From contig CAWINT010000006.1 in assembly GCA_963837515.1 (NCBI GenBank), positions 434,001 through 498,000 on the forward strand: a stretch of DNA of 64,000 nt. The letters are read 5' to 3'. This DNA comes from RYN-230 sp963837515 (GTDB taxonomy: Bacteria > Actinomycetota > Actinomycetes > Streptosporangiales > Streptosporangiaceae). A program made the position numbers and the translations under genes. Positions within the stretch are counted from its first letter, which is position 1; each line of letters begins with the position of its first letter. The notes under the pieces were generated by a model. That model did no database searches. It saw only the letters and a list, made by a program, of their open reading frames with translations, and was not told where the DNA came from. Of the stretch, positions 57,479-64,000 are shown piece by piece.

Positions 57479-58812
57479 GCCGCAGACCTGGCCGGAGCGG
57501 CCAGCTGGCGCAGCCGGCCCCAGTTCACCGGCGGCTTGGGGGCCGGGACGCCGGGACGGACCCGCGGTACCCGGACGCGCAGCGCCCCCGGCCGCACCGC
57601 GCAGCGCACCGGCACCGGGAGCAGCGCCGCCTCGCCGTCGATGCCGACCGGAATGGACGGCGTGTCCGCGCTGACAGTGACCTCCCGGGCGGTGAACACG
57701 GTCACCCCGGCTGCGCGCCGGCCACGGAGCAGGCCGGCGGCTTCCCGCGCGCTGCCGACCCGGACGCTCACCACGCCGAGCACTCCCCGGTCGAGGCGCC
57801 CGCGACGGCCCAGGCCGGCGACGTCCCCCATGCCGTACGGGTTGTTGGCGACCAGCAGTGCCTGCGGGTCGCAGACCTCCACACCGTCGGCCCGCGCCGT
57901 CAGCTTCGCCCCGCGCTGCCCCTGCAGCAGGTCCGGGAGCACTTCCAGGGTGGTGCCCAGCTTGTCGCCCCGGTAGGCGGGCGTCTGGACCACCTCGGCG
58001 TAGGCACCGAACGAGGCGTTGTTGACGAACGTCTGATCGCCGATCAGCCCCAGGTCCACGCGCAGTTCCACCCCATCACGCAGGGCCTCCAGGCAGGCCG
58101 CCGGATCGTCGCGGTCCAGGCCCAGGTCGAGGGCGAAGTGGTTGCGGGTGCCCGCCGTGATCACCAGGAACGGGAGACCGTGCTCGGCGGCGACCCCCGC
58201 CACCAGCGCCTGCGTGCCGTCACCCCCGGCGACCCCCAGCAGGTCGGCGCCCCGGACCACCGCATCCCGCGCCACGGCCGCCACGTCCACCGGCCCAGGG
58301 CCGTCCATCAGGAACACTTCGGCGCCCAGCTCCTCCGCCTTGCGCCGCAGCCCGAAGCGGCCGACCTTGCCGCCCCCGGACTTCGGGTTCATGATCACGA
58401 ACGGATGGGTGGCCGCCGGAACCGCCGGATGCTCGGGCATCCGCCAGTCCGGCCGGCCGGCCGCCAGCGCCCAGCGGGCTGCGGTCCCGGCCAGCAGCCA
58501 GGCCGCCGCGGACACGATCGCTACCCACAGCAGCGCGGCGAACGCGCACACCGCGATGACCGCGACCGGGGCCAGGATCGCAACCACCAGGGCGAACCAG
58601 CGGAGCGGGCCCCGGCGGGCGAGGAAGACGTAGACGGCACCCAGCCCGACCACTGCGGCCGCCAGTCCCACCGCCAGCATCGCCAGGCTCTTCAGCCCGG
58701 CGAACACGCCCAGGATCACGACCGCCGCGGCCACCAGCACGAAGCTGAGCCGGGCCATCCAGCGCTGCGCCGGCGTGCTCCGGGAGGCCGCTTCCGTACT
58801 CACCGCCGCCAT
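57475..58812 (-). CDS. Diacylglycerol/sphingosine kinase-like protein with N-terminal membrane helices
   Basis: A 445-residue protein with about four N-terminal membrane helices (20-110) and a DAGK catalytic domain: PFVIMNPKSGGGKV (nucleotide loop, 138-150), GVAGGDGTQALVAGVAAEHGLPFLVITAGTRNHFALDLG (GGDGT at 196-200). It ends with the usual beta-sandwich (PVGIDGEAALLPVPVRCAVRPGALRVRVP). The family phosphorylates membrane lipids. The ATG at 58812 has GGAGG eight bases upstream. The gene converges on the second DUF202 gene with a four-base overlap. Confidence 0.9.
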   Translation of the reverse strand: MAAVSTEAASRSTPAQRWMARLSFVLVAAAVVILGVFAGLKSLAMLAVGLAAAVVGLGAVYVFLARRGPLRWFALVVAILAPVAVIAVCAFAALLWVAIVSAAAWLLAGTAARWALAAGRPDWRMPEHPAVPAATHPFVIMNPKSGGGKVGRFGLRRKAEELGAEVFLMDGPGPVDVAAVARDAVVRGADLLGVAGGDGTQALVAGVAAEHGLPFLVITAGTRNHFALDLGLDRDDPAACLEALRDGVELRVDLGLIGDQTFVNNASFGAYAEVVQTPAYRGDKLGTTLEVLPDLLQGQRGAKLTARADGVEVCDPQALLVANNPYGMGDVAGLGRRGRLDRGVLGVVSVRVGSAREAAGLLRGRRAAGVTVFTAREVTVSADTPSIPVGIDGEAALLPVPVRCAVRPGALRVRVPRVRPGVPAPKPPVNWGRLRQLAAPARSAA

Positions 58813-58880
58813 CGCTGGCACCTCCGCTTCATAGGGCCCGGAGCAGCGTCCGGGTACCACATGCTCACCGGCCGGGCTCG

Positions 58881-58913
58881 GGGCCACGTCACCCGCCCCG
58901 GGTGACGCGGCCC
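58881..58913. repeat. Stem-loop in the DAG kinase/DUF6325 divergent gap
   Basis: Arms GGGCCACGTCACCCG and CGGGTGACGCGGCCC (one mismatch) surround a three-base loop. The position between divergent genes makes terminator function unlikely; it may be a leader structure or operator. Confidence 0.55.
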
Positions 58914-59097
58914 GCGTCCGGCGGCAGAACGGCGGCCGATCCCAGGCTGGGGCGGCGTTACCTCCCCCGCTGCGGGCGATGCGCCATCGCCGCGGCGGCG
59001 GCAAGGTCTAAGGAGGATCATCGTGGCCTGCTGCGGCGGTGCCGGGAGACCGGGACGGGCGGCCGGGCAGGGACAGGAGCGGGAAGGAAAGCAGACC

Positions 59098-59640
59098 ATG
59101 GCAATAGGACCGGTGCAACTGCTCGTCCTGGGGTTCAGCCATCCCAACTTTCACGGCGAGATCATCGCCGAACTGGAGCGGCTGCGGGAGAGCGACACCG
59201 TGCGGGTCATCGACTCACTGGCCGTCTACAAGGACGCCGAGGGGAACCTCGAGGTCGAGCACCTGAGCAACCTGACCCAGGACGAGGCGATCGAGCTGGG
59301 CAGCAAGGTGGGCGCCCTGGTGGGCCTGGGCATCGACGGCGAAGAGGGCGCCGAGGCCGGTGCGGAACTGGGCGCCGAGACGGCAGCCGGCGGGATCCAC
59401 GTCTTCGATGACGCCGAGGAGTGGGACGTCATCGAGGACATCCCTAACGACTCCGCAGCCGCGCTCGTCCTGCTGGAGCACCACTGGGCGGTTCCGCTGC
59501 GCGACGCGATCGCCCGGGCCGGCGGCTTCCGGATCAGCGACGGCTTCATCAGCCCGCTGGACCTGGTGGCGATCGGGCTCATGTCCGAGGCGGAGGCCAA
59601 GGAACTGCACGAGATGGAGACGTCCGCGCAGGCCTCGTGA
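59098..59640 (+). CDS. DUF6325 family protein
   Basis: A 180-residue protein: GPVQLLVLGFSHPNFHGEIIAELERLRESDTVRVIDSLAVYKDAEGN, a Gly/Glu/Ala-rich middle (LGIDGEEGAEAGAELGAE), and LVLLEHHWAVPLRDAIARAGGFRISDGFISPLDLVAIGL. This is the DUF6325/DUF1269-like fold seen near membrane-stress genes in actinobacteria; function unknown. The ATG at 59098 is preceded by AAGGAAA at nine bases; an upstream GTG at 59023 is possible. The microprotein gene follows after 52 bases. Confidence 0.85.
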   Translation: MAIGPVQLLVLGFSHPNFHGEIIAELERLRESDTVRVIDSLAVYKDAEGNLEVEHLSNLTQDEAIELGSKVGALVGLGIDGEEGAEAGAELGAETAAGGIHVFDDAEEWDVIEDIPNDSAAALVLLEHHWAVPLRDAIARAGGFRISDGFISPLDLVAIGLMSEAEAKELHEMETSAQAS

Positions 59641-59692
59641 CCTGCCGCCGGTAACGCCGCAGGTAGGCGGATGGAACAGGAAGGAGGACGAC

Positions 59693-59767
59693 ATGTTCGG
59701 ATCTCGCCGGGTCGCCCGGCGCACCGGCCGGCGCACGGCGCGCCGGGTCAGCCGCCGTCGCGTCTGA
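59693..59767 (+). CDS. 24-residue arginine-rich microprotein
   Basis: The frame ATG-TGA encodes MFGSRRVARRTGRRTARRVS then RRRV. Eleven of 24 residues are Arg, placed as RR every four residues (5-6, 9-10, 13-14, 17-18, 21-23), so that a helix would show one strongly basic face. An ideal AAGGAGG lies six bases before the ATG. Its position right behind DUF6325 suggests co-transcription. It may bind nucleic acid, phospholipid head groups or the acidic DUF6325 protein. All of that is inference. Confidence 0.6.
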   Translation: MFGSRRVARRTGRRTARRVSRRRV

Positions 59768-59954
59768 GCACGGCCGCACCGGGGCAGTCCCGGGACACGG
59801 CCAGGTTCCAGCCAGCACCGGCTGGAGCCTGGCCGTCACGGGCGGGTGCCGCCGGCCACCACGCACGTGACCAGCGGACCGGCATCCATGCCGCCGTGGG
59901 TGGTGCCGCGAAGGTGCGGCCCGCCTCCTCCGGTACCGGTACGGAGGGGAGCAC

Positions 59955-60788
59955 GTGGTGGCACGCAGCATGAACGGCCCCGGTCGCGCGAACGTGGACG
60001 CGGACGCGGACGCGATCCGGTTCCGCTACCTGGTGGACTTCGAAAAGGACACAGCCCGGGAACGGCCGCTGTGGATCCGGCTGATCATCGAGTTCCTGGG
60101 CACGTTCATCCTGGTGACGGTGGCGGCCGGGGCGGGCGTGATCAACCACTACGCGGGCGGTAGCCCCATCAGCCGGACCGCCGCGGTCATCGCCCCCGGC
60201 GCGGTCGTGATGGCGATGATCTACGCGTGGGGCCCGCTGTCCGGCCTGCACATCAACCCCGCCGTGACCTTCGCCTTCAGCCTCCGCGGGGTGTTCCCCC
60301 GGGGCTGGGTCATTCCCTACTGGGTGGCCCAGATGGCGGGCGCCGTCGGCGCCGCGCTCTTCCTCCAGGCCATGTTCACGCACGTCAGCGCGGGCGGGAA
60401 CTACCCCATCGCCAAACCGGGAGGGGACTGGCGGTCGCTGGTCATGGAGATCGTACTGACCACCATCCTGGTCAGCATTATCCTGAACACCGCCACCGGC
60501 AGCCGGAGCATCGGCCACAACGCCGCCATCGCGGTCGGCGCCACCGTCGCCCTGCTCGGCCTGTTCGCCAGTCCCATCAGCGGCGCCTCGATGAACCCGG
60601 CCCGCTCGCTGGGGCCGGACATCGTCAGCACTGACTACACCGGCTGGTGGGTCTACGTGGCCGGCCCGGTGGCCGGGGCCTTCATCGCCGTGCTGATCAT
60701 TACCGCGGTGCGCGGGCTGCCCGGCAAGCCGGAGCGTGAGGCCGCGGAGGGCGGCCTGCTACCGCAACGCGGCGCCAGCGCCCGGTGA
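59955..60788 (+). CDS. Aquaporin (MIP family channel)
   Basis: A 277-residue channel with six helices and two NPA boxes (HINPAVT, residues 101-103, and SMNPARS, 214-216). The residue after the second box (R217) is the selectivity arginine. A 35-residue hydrophilic N-terminus precedes helix one. The water/glycerol choice cannot be settled from sequence alone. GAGGGGAG lies five bases before the GTG start. Its stop overlaps the methyltransferase start (GTGA). Confidence 0.92.
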   Translation: MVARSMNGPGRANVDADADAIRFRYLVDFEKDTARERPLWIRLIIEFLGTFILVTVAAGAGVINHYAGGSPISRTAAVIAPGAVVMAMIYAWGPLSGLHINPAVTFAFSLRGVFPRGWVIPYWVAQMAGAVGAALFLQAMFTHVSAGGNYPIAKPGGDWRSLVMEIVLTTILVSIILNTATGSRSIGHNAAIAVGATVALLGLFASPISGASMNPARSLGPDIVSTDYTGWWVYVAGPVAGAFIAVLIITAVRGLPGKPEREAAEGGLLPQRGASAR

Positions 60789-61663
60789 GGCCGGCGGGCG
60801 GCCCGGCGGCCGGGTGGACGGTGGCACACGTACGCCACGCCGCCGCGCTGGTCCGGCAGGGCCGGAATCCGGCCGCCCGGGTCTACGAGAGCATCGGCAC
60901 CGACTTCTTCCTGGCGGTGGCCCCCGGCTGGCTCAACCTGGGCCTGTGGGAGGGGCCAGGCTCGGAGAGCGAAGCCGGGACGGCCTGCCGCCGGCTGGTG
61001 CGCACGCTGGCCGCCCCGCTGCCCGCCGACGGCGTGCTCATCGACGTGGGCAACGGCCTCGGCACACAGGACCCGGTGATCGCCGAGGAAGCCCGGCCGC
61101 GTCGGCTGCTGGCCGTGAACATCACCGCCTGGCAGCTGGCGGCGGGCCGTCCGGCGCTGCGCGCGGCCGCGGCCGCGCCGGTGGCCGGCGATGCCGGCCG
61201 GCTGCCGGTCGCCGACGGCGCCGCCGACGGGATCATCAGCGTGGAGGCGGCGTTCCACTTCCGGTCCCGGCAGGCGTTCTTCGACGAGTGCTACCGGATC
61301 CTCCGTCCCGGTGGGGTACTGAGCATGTCCGACATCGCCACCCAGCGGTGGCCCCGCAGCCCCGCCGAGCTGCTGGCCGGCCTGACCCAGCTGCGGGTGT
61401 TCGGGCTCCGTCCCAGTGCGGCCATGACCGCAGCGCAGATCGCCGCGGCCGCGCGAGCGGCCGGCCTGACGGATGTCCAGGTCACCTTGTGCGGCGGACG
61501 GGTGATCGCCCCGGCCATCCGGCTGGCCGCGGCCCGGCTGGCCAGCGGGACGACGGCGCCGCCGGGCCAGCGGGCGGCCGCGAGGCTGCTGCTGCGACAG
61601 GTGGAGCTGCTGTGGCGCCACCGGATCATCGACTACCTGCTGCTGCGCGCCGTCCGGCGGTGA
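60785..61663 (+). CDS. SAM-dependent methyltransferase
   Basis: A 292-residue class I methyltransferase: a leading helix pair (YESIGTDFFLAVAPGWLNLGLWEG), SAM motif VLIDVGNGLGTQDPVI, AVNITAWQLAAGR, motif GIISVEAAFHFRSRQAFFDECYRILRPGGVLSMSD, and a C-terminal cap. The WLNLGLWEG and ITAWQL pattern resembles small-molecule or sterol/tocopherol-type methyltransferases; the substrate is unknown. It is translationally coupled to the aquaporin gene. Confidence 0.87.
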   Translation: MRPAGGPAAGWTVAHVRHAAALVRQGRNPAARVYESIGTDFFLAVAPGWLNLGLWEGPGSESEAGTACRRLVRTLAAPLPADGVLIDVGNGLGTQDPVIAEEARPRRLLAVNITAWQLAAGRPALRAAAAAPVAGDAGRLPVADGAADGIISVEAAFHFRSRQAFFDECYRILRPGGVLSMSDIATQRWPRSPAELLAGLTQLRVFGLRPSAAMTAAQIAAAARAAGLTDVQVTLCGGRVIAPAIRLAAARLASGTTAPPGQRAAARLLLRQVELLWRHRIIDYLLLRAVRR

Positions 61664-61862
61664 GCTGGGCCGCGGCCGGATCGGGACGAAGGTCCCGGGC
61701 TTCTGGCGCGGAAGGCTCCTGACGGCCCGGCCGGTTCGTGGTGCAGTGGGAATGATCTTCGTCAGGTGACGGGGATGCCCTGCGGCACTAGCCGGTACCG
61801 CAGGGCGATTGTGTGCCTGGTCCGGGCACAGGCGGATGCCGGGCCAGGCCGGGGGGAGTCCG

Positions 61863-64000
61863 ATGCTGGCATCAGTGGCCCACGTGGCGTTCCCGGAACA
61901 TGCCGCGCCGGGCGCCACGGAGAACGTCCTGGCCGCCAAGCTCACGCCACCGCCGCTGCCCAGCTGGCTGGTGCGGCGCCCCCGGCTGGCGAACCAGATC
62001 GCGGCGGGCGCCCAGCGCCCGCTGACGGTGCTGGCGGGGCCGCCGGGGGCGGGCAAGACGGTCGCCGCCGCCGCGTGGGCCGCGGACCGCACCGGCCCCG
62101 GGCCGGTGGCCTGGGTATCGGTCGACAGCTACGACAACTGGCCGGGCAGCTTCTGGCGGCACGTTACGGAGGCCCTGCGGCGGGCGGGCGTGCCCGGGCC
62201 GGCGCCGGGCCGGCCTGCCCGAACGGCGCCCCGGGCGGCCACGGCGCTCTGCTCCGGCTGGCCGCCGCCATGGCCACCCAGCACCCGCCCGTCGTCCTGG
62301 TTCTCGACGACCTGCACCTGGTAACCAACCGCCGGCTGCTCGACGAGCTGGCCTACCTGCTCCGGCAGGCCAGCCGGGGGCTGCACCTGGTGATCACGTC
62401 CCGGACGGAACCCCGGCTGCCGCTGCACCGGTTCCGGCTGACTGGGGAACTGACCGAAGTGACCGCCGCCGACCTCGCCTTCACCACCGCGGAAGCAGGG
62501 CTGCTGCTGGCCCAGCACAGCATCAGGCTGTCCCCGTCCGCCCTGGGATCGCTCCACGAACGGGTCGGCGGGTGGGCGGCGGGCCTGCGGCTGGCCGCGC
62601 TGTCGCTGCGCGGCCAGCCCGATCCGGATCAGGCCGCCGCCGAGTTCGGCGTGCAGGACAGCGCCATCCTGGCCTACCTGCAGGACGAGGTGCTCGACGG
62701 CCAGTCCCCCCGGCACCGGGACCTGCTGCTGAAGACGAGCATCGTCAGCCGGGTCAGCGACGATCTGGCGGGCGCGCTGACCGGCGATCAGCAGGCGGCC
62801 GCGGCGCTGTCCACGCTGGCCCGCGGCAACGGGTTCATCGAGCCTCTGGGGCACGGCTGGTATCGCTACCACCCGGTATTCGCTGATTTCCTGCGGCTCA
62901 AGCTGCGCCGCCAGACCCGCTCCGACATCGCCGAGCTGCACCGCCGGGCGGCCCGCTGGTTCCGCCGGAACGGCCGGCTGACCGAGGCGGTCAGCCAGGC
63001 CGTCGCGGCCGGCGACTGGGAACTGGCCGCCAGGCCGGTCATCGACGAGCTGGCCGTCGCGCCGCTGCTGGATCCGCGGGCGGCCGGGACGATCGCAGAC
63101 CAGTTCCGCCAGGTGGATCCGGGCGCCCTGGCGGGCCACCCCGGTCCCCTGCTGGCCGCCGCGGCGGTGGCAGTGCGCGATCACCACCCTGACGCCGCGG
63201 CCCGGCTGCTCGGCGCCGCGGCCCACGAGCTGGCCCGGCTCCCGGCCGGAGAAGAGCCCGCGACCCACGTGGCCGCCGCCCAGGTCCGGCTGGCCCTGGC
63301 CCGTCGGAGCGGAGACCTCGGCGCGGCCGAGACGGCCACCGCGGAGATCGACAACCTGCTCGCCAGCCTCCCGGCGGGCTGGCTGGCGTCGCGTCCCGGC
63401 GCGCGGGCGCAGTTCCTCGCGGACCGGGGCATGGTGGAGCTGTGGCGCGGGTCCTTCGCCGAGGCAGCCGCGCTCCTGCAGGCCGCCGGCACCACGGACC
63501 AGGCCGGCACCACGGACCAGGCCGGCACCACGGACCAGGCCGGCACCACGGACCAGGCCGGCGCCACGGACCAGGCCGGCACCGCCCTGGGGGCCGAACT
63601 CGGCGGCCGCCGCGCGCTGGTAGCCGCGGTGCGCGGCCGACTGGATGGTGCCGCCGAGACCGCCTCGCCGGGCGGGTCAGCCGCTGAGGTGGCGCTCGCC
63701 TGGGTCCTCCTGGAACGGGGTCGGCTGCCGGAGGCAGGCCGCCATCTGGCCCGGGCCCAGGAGGCGCTGCGGACCAGCCCGGACCGGCTGATCTCCGCCC
63801 TGGCCTGCCTGGTGGAGGCGCAGCACCGGCTGGCGGCCGGGCGTCCCCGCGCCGCACTGCCGCTGCTCGCCCGGGCCCGCCGCGGCTGGTCGCCGCCCGG
63901 CTGGCTCGACGCGCGGCTGACCCTGGCGCAGTCCCAGGCCCACGCCGCGGCCGGGGACACGTGGGCCGCCCTGGACGCGGCCCGGCGCGCGGAGGCCGGG
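61863..64000 (+). CDS. MalT/LuxR-type ATPase regulator, frameshifted and cut by window edge
   Basis: Starts MLASVAHVAFPEHAAPGATENVLAAKLTPPPLPSWLVRRPRL with Walker A GPPGAGKT (residues 59-66), followed by AWVSVDSYDNWPGSFWRHVTEALRRAGVP. That frame then stops at 62324. The true continuation appears in another frame from about 62200-62240: LLRLAAAMATQHPPVVLVLDDLHLV (Walker B), ITSRTEPRLPLHRFRLTGELTEV, GGWAAGLRLAALSL, and helical repeats to the edge. A one-base deletion or two-base insertion explains it. Such proteins end in a LuxR helix-turn-helix, here beyond the window. GGGGGAG precedes the ATG. It may be a pseudogene or hold a sequencing error. Confidence 0.8.
63488..63577 (+). repeat. 18-bp in-frame tandem repeat in the MalT-like gene
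   Basis: Five 18-bp units encode GTTDQA (the last one GATDQA) between two helical repeats. The first four units are identical. Confidence 0.95.

Noticed and set aside
62572..62886. Alternative frame within the MalT-like gene
   Set aside because: The frame carrying GGWAAGLRLAALSL and downstream helical repeats is the conserved one. This is a shadow.

Overview
The window is about 64 kb of very GC-rich DNA with dense, short-gapped genes and strong Shine-Dalgarno sites. It also has many GTG starts and an actinobacterial gene order. The left part (about 1-23.6 kb) follows the conserved smc-mutM-rnc-rpmF-coaD-rsmD-recG-rpmB-thiL-cofC-plsC-gpsA-ddl-hup-leuDC-ndgR block known from Streptomyces and relatives. 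The host is therefore a filamentous-type actinomycete. The genus cannot be fixed from this window. F420 biosynthesis (CofC), an NdgR-type leucine regulator and secreted CBM2 polysaccharidases fit such a soil saprophyte.

Layout. 1-10.3 kb, minus strand: chromosome condensation, DNA repair, RNA processing, ribosome and CoA genes. 10.4-20.5 kb: L28, a membrane-anchored CBM2-like protein, ThiL with an apparent ATT start, a RAM-domain protein, a PRC-barrel protein, CofC, then the plsC-gpsA-PLP enzyme-ddl run, and HU. 20.7-23.6 kb: leuD-leuC divergent from an IclR regulator, with a 19-bp palindrome between them. 23.9-27.5 kb: the three-gene proton-translocating transhydrogenase and a flavoprotein. 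27.8-33.8 kb: universal stress protein, Rv1733c-like membrane protein, ThDP enzyme, FGGY kinase and GntR regulator.

34-52.4 kb is an arabinoxylan-utilisation region. It holds a sugar ABC importer (binding protein plus two permeases, no ATPase), a decayed GH43 gene, a secreted GH30-CBM2 xylanase, a LacI repressor followed by GH3 and CE7 acetylxylan esterase genes, and further on a CBM2-GH62 arabinofuranosidase. Two almost identical 40-bp operator/promoter elements (37363-37402 and 40989-41028) tie the importer, the GH43 remnant, GH30 and the lacI-GH3-CE7 operon into one regulon. The second element appears to drive a leaderless lacI mRNA.

46.8-64 kb is accessory: an orphan PAS histidine kinase with an amidohydrolase and an acyl-CoA ligase, a second ThDP enzyme, a STAS protein, a DUF3040 protein, CsoR, two DUF202 proteins, a DAG-kinase-like enzyme, and a DUF6325 / 24-residue arginine-rich microprotein / aquaporin / methyltransferase cluster. 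A MalT-like ATPase with a frameshift runs off the right edge.

Two themes recur. Short tandem repeats (15-24 bp) lie inside at least seven coding regions, always in multiples of three, while repeats outside genes or in the pseudogene often have other periods. Convergent gene ends carry strong hairpins, including loop-less perfect palindromes of 50 and 54 bp. I saw no tRNA, rRNA, CRISPR array, insertion sequence or prophage gene.
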